Source: Allocoprobacillus halotolerans
GTDB taxonomy: Bacteria > Bacillota_I > Bacilli_A > Erysipelotrichales > Coprobacillaceae
Assembly: GCF_024399475.1 (NCBI RefSeq)
Contig: NZ_CP101620.1
Span: 1,345,608-1,409,607 of the forward strand
Length of the DNA: 64,000 bases
Reading direction: 5' to 3'
Shown here: positions 30,437 through 39,120 of the stretch, one piece after another
How the letters are laid out: every line of letters begins with the position of its first letter
Position numbering within the stretch: the first letter of the stretch is position 1
Position numbers and translations under genes: made by a program
Notes under the pieces: generated by a model
Told to the model about the DNA's origin: nothing
Seen by the model: only the letters and a program-made list of their open reading frames with translations
Database searches by the model: none

Positions 30437-31285
30437 ATGAACATTTTTAATAAACTTGATCAAGTGATTGACTTAACAGATAATGAAAAAATACTTGTTG
30501 ATTATATGAAACAACATACTGATGATTTTATTAAATATAATGCTTCTCAGATTGCTGAAGAATGTTATGTATCCATGTCAACAATCTATCGTTTATGTCA
30601 TAAATTAGGCATTGCAGGATTATCAGATTTAAAACTTCAAGTATCAGCTTCGATTGAGGATTATTTAAAAGAAGCTGATGATTTTGATTATAATTATCCT
30701 ATCAAGCAAAATGAAACACAGTATCAGATTGCGCATAAATTAAAAGATGTTTATCAACAAACAGTCACTTCAACATTGAATTTGCTTGATTTAGAACAAT
30801 TACGTTTATCAGCCAGTCTACTTAAAAAAGCACAGTATATTGATGTGTATACATCAGCTGGAAATATCTATTTTGCCCAAAATTTTAAATTTCAGATGCA
30901 AGAAATTGGTATTTATGTCAATGTACCTATTGAAGATTATCAACAAAATTTACTTGCGGTAAGTAGTGATGCCAAACATGTCGCCATTGTGATTTCTTTT
31001 GGTGCAAGAGGAACTTCAGCTGAACATATTACCCATTTATTAAAGAAAAATAAAACACCAATTATTTTAATCACATCAACTTTAGAAAATCCATTAGAAA
31101 AATATGCTCAGCATATTTTATATATGAGTTCATATGAAGATCACTATAATAAGATTTCTTCTTTTGCGACACGCTTATCTTTATTGTATTTACTAGATTG
31201 TTTATATACTTGTTATTTTAGATTGGATTATCAAAATAATATTGATAAGAAATTACGTTATTATGAAACAATGACAAAACAATAG
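30437..31285 (+). CDS. MurR/RpiR-family transcriptional regulator
   Basis: The 282-residue protein has an N-terminal RpiR HTH (CYVSMSTIYRLCHKLGIAGLSDLKLQV) and a C-terminal SIS domain (IDVYTSAGNIYFAQNF; VAIVISFGARGTSAEHI). The ATG at 30437 follows GAGGTG by seven bases; an upstream GTG at 30428 is possible. It is followed with a seven- to ten-base gap by a paralogue, and both lie upstream of a Gfo/Idh-type dehydrogenase. Confidence 0.88.
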   Translation: MNIFNKLDQVIDLTDNEKILVDYMKQHTDDFIKYNASQIAEECYVSMSTIYRLCHKLGIAGLSDLKLQVSASIEDYLKEADDFDYNYPIKQNETQYQIAHKLKDVYQQTVTSTLNLLDLEQLRLSASLLKKAQYIDVYTSAGNIYFAQNFKFQMQEIGIYVNVPIEDYQQNLLAVSSDAKHVAIVISFGARGTSAEHITHLLKKNKTPIILITSTLENPLEKYAQHILYMSSYEDHYNKISSFATRLSLLYLLDCLYTCYFRLDYQNNIDKKLRYYETMTKQ

Positions 31286-31291
31286 GTGAAA

Positions 31292-32129
31292 ATGATGAAT
31301 ATTTTTACTAAGATTAAACAAGAAAAACATTTTACAGAAGGAGAAAAAGTATTTGCTGAGTATATATTAAATCATCCTCATGATATTGTTCAATATGATG
31401 TACAATATATTGCAAAAAAGAGTTATGTGTCTGTTTCAGCCATTTACAGAGTTATTGAAAAATTAGGATTATCTGGTTTTAATCAGTTAAAAGTTGAGAT
31501 TTCTTTACAATTAGAAAATTATTAACGTAAAGATAAAGAGGTTGATTATAATTATCCATTTCAAAAGAAAGATACTCACTATCAAATAATGGAAAAGATG
31601 TATGCATTATATAATCAAACGATTCAATCAACCATTGAAATGATTGATTTAGATGTTTTTTAAAAGTTGTTCAAGCTTTATATAATGCCGACCACATTGT
31701 GGTCTTTCCATCTGTTGGAAACTATTTTGTGGAGAGTGTTTTCAACAGAATATGTTAGAGATAGGTATCCATATTGATGTGGCTACGGAAAGATATTATC
31801 AGCATTGGTATGCAAACTCATGTCAAAAAGGGGACGTTGTGATGTTGATTAGCTATGCTGGCAGAACACCACAGATGGCTGAATTAGTCAAGGTTCTTAA
31901 GAAAAAGGAAGTCACAATGATTTTGATTTCATCAATGATTGAAATAGATTTTGCTAAAGATGTAGATTATCATTTGTATTTTTCTCCATATGAAGATTCT
32001 GAAGAAAAGATTGCTTCCTTTTCATCACGTGTTTCTTTACAATATTTATTAGATTGTATTTATGCAAGTTATTTTAATAGAGATTATGAAAAGAATTTAG
32101 AAGAACGCTTTGCGCATTATATTGAATAA
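31292..32129 (+). pseudogene. MurR/RpiR-family regulator, multiply disrupted
   Basis: This is a close paralogue of the gene just upstream. The HTH part (SYVSVSAIYRVIEKLGLSGFNQLK) is intact, but a TAA follows at 31523-31525, and T-runs at 31656-31661 and 31739-31742 each appear one T short for the frame to continue. Reading through gives the full RpiR protein ending DRDYEKNLEERFAHYIE. The combination of an independent nonsense codon and two frame breaks suggests true decay, though the two T-run breaks could be sequencing errors. Confidence 0.75.
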
Positions 32130-32214
32130 AGATATAACTGGAAAGAATAATTTCAAAAGTATGACTTCATCATTCCATAGTCACGCATATCAATAACGAT
32201 GATAGGCATAATCC

Positions 32215-32471
32215 GTTGTCGGAATTGTCACAATTGGTTTATCAATATATTGAAGTAGCTGTGGTTTATAATGGAAATAGAAATTTTTTTACAAAAAGTT
32301 ATCAAATATCATCGCACATTAACGATTTATCTAGAAACATTAATCTAAAATGGATTGACAATTTTAAATGTTATAGAACCTCAACCATCTTTAGAAATGA
32401 TGGATATAGAAGGTATGCAAGATGAATTACGTAGACCAATGATGTTGTTGATATCTGCACAAAAGAGGTGA
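32215..32471 (+). pseudogene. SAM-dependent methyltransferase remnant (C-terminus)
   Basis: In one frame the sequence reads KVIKYHRTLTIYLETLI, a TAA, then NGLTILNVIEPQPSLEMMD and DELRRPMMLLISAQKR before a stop near 32471. That is the typical C-terminal end of class I SAM methyltransferases of the UbiE/YodH group (YHRTLSTYL and DELRRPMMLL motifs). No catalytic N-terminal domain is present. The stretch 32130-32214 holds nothing recognisable. Confidence 0.6.
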
Positions 32472-32475
32472 AAAG

Positions 32476-33460
32476 ATGAAATTAGGAATTGTTGGAAGTG
32501 GCATGATTGTAAGGAATTCCTTTCCTTTGTTCATGAATTAAAAGATATAGAATGTATTCATATTTCTGGTACATTAAGAAGTGAAGAAAAACTTAAAATG
32601 TTGGCTAAAAAATATGGGTTTCAACGTTATTCTACCAATTATCAAGATTTATTAAAAGATTCACAAGTAGATACTATTTATATAGCATTACCAAACCATC
32701 TTCATTATGAATATGCAAAACAAGCATTAGAACATCAAAAACATGTGATTATTGAAAAGCCAATGGCTTCAACATATAAAGAAGCTAAAACATTGCAAAC
32801 ATTAGCTATAAAAAATCATTTGTTGATATGGGAGGCGATTACAAATCAGTACTTATCACAATATGTCTATATCAAAAAAATTTTGAATGATATAGGTAAT
32901 ATTCAAACTGTAACATGTCAATTTTGTCAATATTCATCACGTTATGATGCTTTTTTAAAGGGGAAGTTTTACCTGTTTTTGATTATCAAAAATCAGGTGG
33001 AGCTTTAATGGATCTTAACATTTATCAAATTCATTTTATTGTAGGATTATTTGGAGAACCAACAGATGTTTTGTATTATCCTCATATAGAAAAACATATA
33101 GATACATCAGGTGTTCTGATTATGCATTATCCTCATTTTCAATGTGTTTGTGTATCAGCAAAAGATTATCAAGCATCTTCTGTTAATATTATACAAGGCA
33201 CTCAGGGAAGTTTATGTATTGAAAGTCCTGTCAGTCAAATTAAAGATATAAAACTAATCAAAAATGACGGAACACAAATCAATATTCATGGACATAATCA
33301 TCATGTCATGTATGAAGAATGGTTAGCTTTTATAGAAATGTTTCAACATAAAGATTATGAAAGATGTTATAAAATGTTAGAACATAGTTTAACTGTCAGT
33401 AAAATTCAAACAATTGCTAGAAAAAAAGCAGGAATAATATTTCCGGCTGATTCTTTATAA
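32476..33460 (+). pseudogene. Gfo/Idh/MocA-family oxidoreductase, two frameshifts
   Basis: Joined across frames this is a full-length protein of about 328 residues: Rossmann start MKLGIVGSGMIV, dehydrogenase motif YIALPNHLHYEYAKQALEH followed by IIEKPMAS with the catalytic Lys, and SGGALMDLNIYQIHF. Breaks lie at AA 32511-32512 (one A short) and GGGG 32960-32963 (one G short). Both are homopolymer gaps, so the gene may be intact. Its substrate is unknown. Confidence 0.8.
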
Positions 33461-33482
33461 AATATTCTTTTAGCAAATTTTA

Positions 33483-33511
33483 TTGACTTCAATGAAGTCA
33501 TGATTTATAAT
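33483..33511 (+). promoter_or_regulatory. Strong sigma-A promoter of a small transcript
   Basis: TTGACT (33483-33488), exactly 17 bases, TATAAT (33506-33511), with no coding gene following. Confidence 0.7.
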
Positions 33512-33517
33512 GTAAAT

Positions 33518-33614
33518 GAAAAGGAACAACTGATATAGTGGTTAAGCCTTGGATTTATAAGTTCGAAATAACTGCCTAAACTTTTCCGTGGCTAGAGGCA
33601 GTTATTTTTTTATG
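33518..33614 (+). ncRNA. Candidate small non-coding RNA
   Basis: A near-consensus promoter is followed by about 95 bases without a credible reading frame, ending in a strong intrinsic terminator. The segment AGTGGTTAAGCC resembles a tRNA D-arm, but no cloverleaf forms. The 5' segment GAAAAG can pair with CUUUUC in the terminator loop. The RNA class was not recognised. The following stretch to 33754 shows no feature. Confidence 0.5.
33569..33614 (+). terminator. Terminator of the candidate small RNA
   Basis: AATAACTGCCT and AGGCAGTTATT form an 11-bp stem around a loop of about 18 bases, followed by TTTTTT. Confidence 0.8.
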
Positions 33615-33755
33615 CTTTTATCAATAATAATAAGAAGCAATTTTATTATAACATTTAAGAATGTCACAATAAATGTTAGAAAACCTAACATAATCATAAC
33701 GATTTGTAATCACTTAATGCTATGTTGTCCTTTGAAAGTTGATTTTAAATAAAAA

Positions 33756-33788
33756 TAGCTACCTCAAAATCAAGGTAGTTATTTTTAT
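33756..33788 (-). terminator. Hairpin at the 3' end of the PTS EIIB gene
   Basis: AATAGCTACCTC and the matching AGGTAGTTATT form a stem-loop with TTTTT on the plus side and TTTTAT on the minus side. It likely terminates the minus-strand EIIB transcript and may act in both directions. Confidence 0.6.
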
Positions 33789-33811
33789 AATATGATATAA
33801 TAATTGTAGTT

Positions 33812-34111
33812 CTAAATTTGAGCTAATGCTTCTTCAAGAACTTTTTTAGCATTGAATTGAGTGAAATCTTCATCGCTAATTAAAATAACTGGAGTTTCAG
33901 GTCTTGCGAGATCTTCAAATTTTCCAATTGAACTTCTTAATTGAGGAGTCACTAAAATGATATCTGCCTGTTCAATAGAATATTCAATCATTGTTTCAGT
34001 TGTTGCCCATATAATGATTTCAACTCCTATTTTAGAAGCTTCATCTTTTAAGGCAGAGGCAAACATATTAGAAGTCACTCCAGCTTTACAGCATAATATT
34101 ATTTTTTTCAT
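33812..34111 (-). CDS. PTS EIIB, lactose/cellobiose family
   Basis: The 99-residue cytoplasmic protein has the EIIB start MKKIILCCKAGVTSNMFASAL, with the phosphorylated cysteine Cys7 or Cys8 in the P-loop-like CKAGVTSN. The more common motif is CSAGMSTS, so this is a divergent member. It transfers phosphate from EIIA to the sugar carried by an EIIC. No EIIC or EIIA is adjacent; it might serve the EIIC proteins at 7.2 or 17.5 kb. AAAGGAGAAC precedes the ATG. Confidence 0.87.
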   Translation of the reverse strand: MKKIILCCKAGVTSNMFASALKDEASKIGVEIIIWATTETMIEYSIEQADIILVTPQLRSSIGKFEDLARPETPVILISDEDFTQFNAKKVLEEALAQI

Positions 34112-34198
34112 AAATTGTTCTCCTTTCTTTGTTTTATAAGATTATTTTATCATAAGTATGGAAAAAGTGAAAAAAATTCAATAAAAATAAAAAAACTC

Positions 34199-34229
34199 TT
34201 GACTGTAGAGCGACTCTATAGTGTTCAAT
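34199..34229 (+). promoter_or_regulatory. MerR-type promoter with spacer palindrome
   Basis: TTGACT (34199-34204) and TTCAAT (34224-34229) are 19 bases apart, the long spacing typical of MerR-controlled promoters. The spacer contains the dyad CTGTAGAG-CG-ACTCTATAG. The MerR-like gene starts 26 bases later, so autoregulation is likely. Confidence 0.65.
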
Positions 34230-34254
34230 GAGGTTGTAGAAAGGAAGGATTTAT

Positions 34255-35289
34255 ATGAAAACAAGTGATTTAGAAAAAGAATTAGGTTTATCTAAGCATA
34301 CGATTCGTTATTATGAAAAAGAAGGTTTGATTACACCACAAAGAGATGATAATGGTTATCGTCGTTATAGTGAGGAAGATCTTCAAACATTAAAGTTAGT
34401 GAAGTTTTTAAGAGGTTTAAATATTTCTATTGATGATGTCAAAGCGATTATTCAAGGGCAATTAGATTTTCATGAATGTTTAAAAGTCAATCAAATTCAT
34501 TTAGAAAATCAAATAGAAAGCATGAAAGAAGTCAAAAAGACAATAGATAACTATCATGATAAAGATTTGCCTTTGATTCCAGCTTTAGAAAATATAGAAG
34601 TCAATACAAAGAACTGGAAATTAGGTTTTCAAAAAACAACAAAAGCTGTATCTATTGGTAGAAAACTTACAAAATCTTGGGCTAAAAGACAAATTGTTTA
34701 TGGTATGATTGTAGGTGCTTTGATGTCATTGCTTATTTCTATGTGGTTTATATCAGATGATTATCCAATATGGATGAAGGTTTTGATTTACTTCATTGTG
34801 TTTATAATTATGCAACTGTTTATTATAGCTTTTTCTTATAAGAGTACAAGTTCAGCCATGTTAGATCAAACCTTAAATCAATCCATAGAGTTTTTAGATG
34901 ATGGTATACGCTATTATCAATTTAAAAATCCAATCAAGAATATTCGATATTTCTTTGCAGTATTATTTGGTAAAGATGAAAAATTTATGCAACATTATCG
35001 TTATGAAGATATTCGTAAGGTTTCATTGTTTGCTCAAAAACGATATATGAAACTTGTTTCACCAATTGCATATGAAAATTATGTTGTTGATTTTGAATTT
35101 GAATTTCATGATGGACAAAAGTTTTATTTCTACTATCCAATGATTTTAGATGATGATTCAAGATATATTGCGACAATTTTAGAGGCTAAAGTTTCATGTA
35201 TTGAAGATAAAGATCACATTTTATATGCTATGAAAAATGGTTTAAATATAACAGATTACATGATGAATGAAAATAAACAAGATTTATAA
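34255..35289 (+). CDS. MerR-family regulator with membrane-anchored C-terminal domain
   Basis: The 344-residue protein has an N-terminal MerR HTH (MKTSDLEKELGLSKHTIRYYEKEGLITPQR), a coiled-coil linker, two membrane segments around residues 150-200 and a C-terminal beta-rich domain of unknown type. A DNA-binding protein fused to a membrane anchor is unusual. It is followed 32 bases later by a close paralogue. The promoter upstream has MerR-type spacing. Confidence 0.85.
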   Translation: MKTSDLEKELGLSKHTIRYYEKEGLITPQRDDNGYRRYSEEDLQTLKLVKFLRGLNISIDDVKAIIQGQLDFHECLKVNQIHLENQIESMKEVKKTIDNYHDKDLPLIPALENIEVNTKNWKLGFQKTTKAVSIGRKLTKSWAKRQIVYGMIVGALMSLLISMWFISDDYPIWMKVLIYFIVFIIMQLFIIAFSYKSTSSAMLDQTLNQSIEFLDDGIRYYQFKNPIKNIRYFFAVLFGKDEKFMQHYRYEDIRKVSLFAQKRYMKLVSPIAYENYVVDFEFEFHDGQKFYFYYPMILDDDSRYIATILEAKVSCIEDKDHILYAMKNGLNITDYMMNENKQDL

Positions 35290-35321
35290 TATATTTGATA
35301 AGATGAAGGGAAGGATAGATT

Positions 35322-36344
35322 ATGAAAACAAGTGATTTAGAAAAGGAATTAAAGCTATCTAAACATACGATTCGTTATTATGAAAAAGAAGGTTTGATTA
35401 CACCTCAAAGAGATAGTAATGGTTATCGTAATTATAGTGATGAGGATGTTCAAACATTAAAGCTAGTGAAGTTTTTAAGAGGGTTAAATATTTCTATAGA
35501 CGATGTCAAAGCAATTATCAATGGTGATTTAGATTTCCATGAATGTTTAGAAGTGAATCAGGTTCATTTGGAAAAACAAATAGAAAGTATGAAAGAAATG
35601 AAACAAGCTATAGATGCTTACCGTGATAAAGATTTACCATTGATACCAGGTTTAGAAAATATAGAAGTTAATACAAAGAATTGGAAACTTGGATATCAAA
35701 AAACAACCAAAGCTGTATCTTTAGGAAGAAAATTAACGAAAGCGTGGGCCAAAAGACAGATGTTGGCGGCAGGAGGAAGTTCTCTAGCATTATCAGCAGC
35801 TTTTACAGTATGGTTATCAATAGTGATTGATCCTATTATCGTACGAATTATTGTCTTTATATGTTTCTTTTTAGGATTGTTTGTGCTAATGATTGCCACT
35901 GCATTCGCCAGAACATTTGCAATGATGATGGATAATTCTTTAGATCAATCTGTGGAGTTTTTAAGTGAAGGGATACGTTATTATCAATTTAAAGGCTTGA
36001 AAGCGAATCTTAAATATTTTATTGCAGTATTAATGAATAAGGATAAAGATATTATGAAGTTTTATCGTTATGAAGATATTACAAAAGTATGTATTTATAC
36101 TAATCTTAAGTATATGGGTATTGGTGCGCCAATGGCTATCGATGTTTATGTAATGGACTTTGAATTTCATTTCAGTGATGGCAACAAGTTTTATTTCTTT
36201 TGGCCGATGATTTTAGACGATGATTCAAGATATATTGGAGCTATTTTAGAAGCTAAAGTTCCTTGTATTGAAGATAAAGATAATGTTTTATATGCCATGA
36301 AAAATGGTTTAAATATTACTGATTATATGTTGAATAAGGATTAG
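35322..36344 (+). CDS. MerR-family regulator with membrane-anchored C-terminal domain (paralogue)
   Basis: The 340-residue product repeats the layout of the gene just upstream: nearly identical HTH (SDLEKELKLSKHTIRYYEKE), coiled coil, two membrane segments and the same C-terminal domain (ILDDDSRYIGAILEAKV). The membrane segments are the most divergent part. The pair is a tandem duplication, probably cotranscribed. GAAGGGAAGG precedes the ATG. Confidence 0.85.
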   Translation: MKTSDLEKELKLSKHTIRYYEKEGLITPQRDSNGYRNYSDEDVQTLKLVKFLRGLNISIDDVKAIINGDLDFHECLEVNQVHLEKQIESMKEMKQAIDAYRDKDLPLIPGLENIEVNTKNWKLGYQKTTKAVSLGRKLTKAWAKRQMLAAGGSSLALSAAFTVWLSIVIDPIIVRIIVFICFFLGLFVLMIATAFARTFAMMMDNSLDQSVEFLSEGIRYYQFKGLKANLKYFIAVLMNKDKDIMKFYRYEDITKVCIYTNLKYMGIGAPMAIDVYVMDFEFHFSDGNKFYFFWPMILDDDSRYIGAILEAKVPCIEDKDNVLYAMKNGLNITDYMLNKD

Positions 36345-36416
36345 CACAACATTTCACATTTTTACATGATGATTTTATTGAATTAGACATCTATCATAAT
36401 GATAGGTGATAAAAAA

Positions 36417-37103
36417 ATGAAATTATTTAAAGATTATAAAAATTATTGGGACTATATGCAACCTTATCGTAGTGCAGTTAATTTAGTAAAAGCAAAACTT
36501 GAAGGCATTGATGATGAATTAAAGTGTGAACATGGATATAGTCCTATTCATCAGATTCAATCAAGAATAAAATCACTTGAAAGTATTGAAGAAAAGATAG
36601 AGCGTAAACATTATTCAAATACGCTAGATTCATTAAAGAAACTTTATGATATTGCAGGATTAAGAGTCATTTGTCATTATATCAATGATATTCAGTATAT
36701 TTCCCAATTGTTTATCATGCACGAAGATATTCATTTATTAAAGACAGTGAATTATATTGATTATCCTAAAGAAAGTGGATATCAGTCTTTACATTTGGTT
36801 GTTGAAGTATCTATCTATTGTCAAAATGGTTTAATGAAAATACCAGTAGAAATTCAACTTAGAACGATTGCGATGGATTGTTGGGCAAGTTTAGAACATG
36901 ATTTGCTTTATAAAAATAAAAGAGCAATTTCAAAGGATATTCAAGATGAATTGAAAGAATGTGCCAAACGCATAGCGTTAACTGATTTACAAATGCAAAG
37001 AATATATCAAAAAGTTTATCAGGAAAAAAGAAAAAGAAGAAACAATCATCAGTCAAACGAGAAATGCTATCAAATCTATAACTTCATAATATTGGTTAAA
37101 TGA
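36417..37103 (+). CDS. Small alarmone synthetase (RelA/SpoT-domain GTP pyrophosphokinase)
   Basis: The protein has the RelA/SpoT synthetase motifs YDIAGLRVICHY, ESGYQSLHLVVEV and VEIQLRTIAMDCWASLEHDLLYK and lacks hydrolase, TGS and ACT domains, so it is a small (p)ppGpp synthetase of the YjbM/YwaC type. The ATG at 36417 follows AGGTGAT. The C-terminus after residue about 203 looks frame-shifted: with one A fewer in the run of six at 37024-37029, the tail would read EKEKEETIISQTRNAIKS. The next stretch, 37104-37179, is empty. Confidence 0.87.
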   Translation: MKLFKDYKNYWDYMQPYRSAVNLVKAKLEGIDDELKCEHGYSPIHQIQSRIKSLESIEEKIERKHYSNTLDSLKKLYDIAGLRVICHYINDIQYISQLFIMHEDIHLLKTVNYIDYPKESGYQSLHLVVEVSIYCQNGLMKIPVEIQLRTIAMDCWASLEHDLLYKNKRAISKDIQDELKECAKRIALTDLQMQRIYQKVYQEKRKRRNNHQSNEKCYQIYNFIILVK

Positions 37104-37168
37104 GGATTTTATATATATTATCATTTCATAGAATAAAAATCCTATGTTATAACATACTTATATATGAC

Positions 37169-37179
37169 AAACTACTGTT
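37169..37179. repeat. 11-bp target duplication, left copy
   Basis: AAACTACTGTT here is repeated exactly at 38757-38767, directly outside both ends of the IS4-type element. Confidence 0.8.
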
Positions 37180-38756
37180 TTGAGTTTCGGTAAAAAAATA
37201 AAAAACAGGTAAAAAGTTATTCACAAATTGCCTGTTTTGCTTTATTTATAAGGAAAATCAGCCTCTTAAATGTTATAATAATTTTAGATCAATAAACAAA
37301 ATTTAGGAGGGATTTTCCATGAGTTATTTTACCACAGATCTATATGAAACGAAAAGAGAAATTGTCAATTTTTCTAATAAATTATCAGACAGTCTTGATA
37401 AACCTGCTGCCAAGTTTGTCATGGACATGATGTTTGGTCTTGCAAGAAGTCAAAGTGTTCTACTTAGCGATATTGCCAGAGCTCTTGATGAAAATATCAA
37501 GCTCAATTATACAATTGACAGATTATCCAATCATTTGGCTCAATTTGATGATGAAGCAATGAACCAAATGAAATCCAATTATAATGATATGGTTATCAAG
37601 CATCTTAGCGAAGACAGGATCATTTTACTTGATAACAGTGAAATCATCAAAAAATATGGAAGAAAATTTGAAGATCTTTGTATGGTCAGGGATGCTTCCT
37701 CACTTAAGGATGACATTTATCCTGGATACCATGTATGTGAGGCAACTGCCCTCACACAGGATCAACATCATCCAATATCTTTGTATAGCCATATCTATTC
37801 AACTGAAAGTGAAGGATTCAGGTCAATGAACGATGAAACAATAAAGAGCATAAAATATGTCAAATCTCTCATTCCTGAAAGATGTACATTTGTATGTGAC
37901 AGAGGATATGATGCCAATGTATTTTATGATTACTTCATAGATGAAAATCATAATGCAGATGATTTCATCATCAGACTCAAAGAAAATAGAACATTATTGT
38001 TTAAAGGGAAGCCAAAGAAAGTAGGAGAAATCGCCAAAAGAAGAAAAGGCAAGATTAAGATGAACATGTATTTTTCTAAGGAAGATAGTGAAGTCTATGT
38101 ATCACATACGAGAGTGGAACTGCCATCACAAAAGGGAAGGATATTAAATCTAGTCATTGTGTATGGATTAAGTGAAGAAAAACCGATGATGCTTTTAACG
38201 AATAGAGAGATCAGGAATAAAAGAGATGTGCATAAGATAGTGAGGGCATATATGTCAAGGTGGCGAATCGAGGAGAAATTCAGATTCAAAAAGAATCAGT
38301 ATGGTTTTGAAAATATAAGAGTAAGGACAATGAAATCAATAAATGTATTGAATACGATATTGATGATGCATATAGGGCATATAACACTGTTGGCAGAGAA
38401 AGTAGACAAGAAATTACTGGTCATAAAGATGATAGAGAGAAGCAAATCGCTTAAAGGAAAGAGATATTACTGGTGCTATCAGATCAGTAAAGGGATACAG
38501 GAAATATTAAAATATGCACAAAAGGGAATCAAGGAGTTTCAAAATATAAGAGAGAAGCAGGAATACAGGCAGCTACAACTGAAACTATAAAATGAACATA
38601 TAGTAAATAATAAAAAAGGTCATGAAAATGACACTTTTTCAGCTACAATAAAAAGAGAACAAAAACAAAAAAGATGATATAGATAAGAAAACAAGGGTTA
38701 TGACAATAAACAACAAGACATACCCTTCAAAAAAGAATGCAAAAAACCGAAAGTCA
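37180..38756 (+). mobile_element. IS4-type insertion sequence, complete
   Basis: The 1577-bp element has a single intact DDE transposase, imperfect terminal inverted repeats (TTGAGTTTCGGT left, TTGACTTTCGGT right, 11 of 12 matching) and an 11-bp target duplication. Length and target size fit the IS4 family, whose members duplicate about 10-13 bp. Confidence 0.85.
37319..38590 (+). CDS. IS4-type transposase (DDE)
   Basis: The 423-residue protein has the first catalytic Asp near residue 105 (IILLDNSEI), a second in VCDRGYD, and Glu in the C-terminal Y(2)R(3)E(6)K-like RWRIEEKFRFKKNQYGF. The GGAGGGATTTTCC ribosome site precedes the ATG. It is intact, so the element may be mobile. Confidence 0.9.
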   Translation: MSYFTTDLYETKREIVNFSNKLSDSLDKPAAKFVMDMMFGLARSQSVLLSDIARALDENIKLNYTIDRLSNHLAQFDDEAMNQMKSNYNDMVIKHLSEDRIILLDNSEIIKKYGRKFEDLCMVRDASSLKDDIYPGYHVCEATALTQDQHHPISLYSHIYSTESEGFRSMNDETIKSIKYVKSLIPERCTFVCDRGYDANVFYDYFIDENHNADDFIIRLKENRTLLFKGKPKKVGEIAKRRKGKIKMNMYFSKEDSEVYVSHTRVELPSQKGRILNLVIVYGLSEEKPMMLLTNREIRNKRDVHKIVRAYMSRWRIEEKFRFKKNQYGFENIRVRTMKSINVLNTILMMHIGHITLLAEKVDKKLLVIKMIERSKSLKGKRYYWCYQISKGIQEILKYAQKGIKEFQNIREKQEYRQLQLKL

Positions 38757-38767
38757 AAACTACTGTT
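38757..38767. repeat. 11-bp target duplication, right copy
   Basis: AAACTACTGTT, matching 37169-37179. Confidence 0.8.
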
Positions 38768-38769
38768 CA

Positions 38770-38798
38770 TTGATTTTATTATTGTTATGTGGTATATT
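38770..38798 (+). promoter_or_regulatory. Promoter-like pair next to the IS4 right end
   Basis: TTGATT (38770-38775), 17 bases, TATATT (38793-38798), two bases outside the target duplication. Confidence 0.4.
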
Positions 38799-38805
38799 AT
38801 ATTTA

Positions 38806-38890
38806 GAAATCGGAGAACCATAGCCTGAGTTGGAATAAAGTAGTTTGTTGACAGAGATGCAACTCATGTTGTTATCTCTGTTTTATTTTT
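38806..38890 (+). ncRNA. Possible short transcript ending in a terminator
   Basis: After a promoter-like pair the sequence runs about 45 bases without a gene and ends in a hairpin ACAGAGA...TCTCTGT followed by TTTTATTTTTT. It shares only a loose AGCCU...UGGA resemblance with the candidate RNA at 33.5 kb. The hairpin overlaps the end of a TetR remnant on the other strand, so it could instead be a terminator left from a lost gene. Confidence 0.3.
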
Positions 38891-39070
38891 TATATATTCT
38901 TGGCCAATAAAACCAAACAATCCAGTCGCAAGCATCGATTGAGTAAAAGTCACTAGTTCATCAAAGCTTAAATTCTTTCCATTTTCATACCAATGTAACT
39001 TTACGCTGATTAGTGCTGAATAACAAAAAGTAATAATATAATCTTTTAAATCACGTGGTTTATAGAGCTT
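38864..39070 (-). pseudogene. TetR-family regulator remnant (C-terminal domain)
   Basis: A minus-strand frame of about 68 residues reads LKDYIITFCYSALISVKLHWYENGKNLSFDELV..., the end of a TetR ligand-binding domain (TetR_C type), ending in TGA at 38864-38866. The HTH half is absent. The IS4 insertion nearby may mark the rearrangement that removed it. Confidence 0.6.
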
Positions 39071-39120
39071 TTTTTATTTGATGTATGATATAATAGTGAA
39101 AAGAAGAAAAGAGGGATTTT

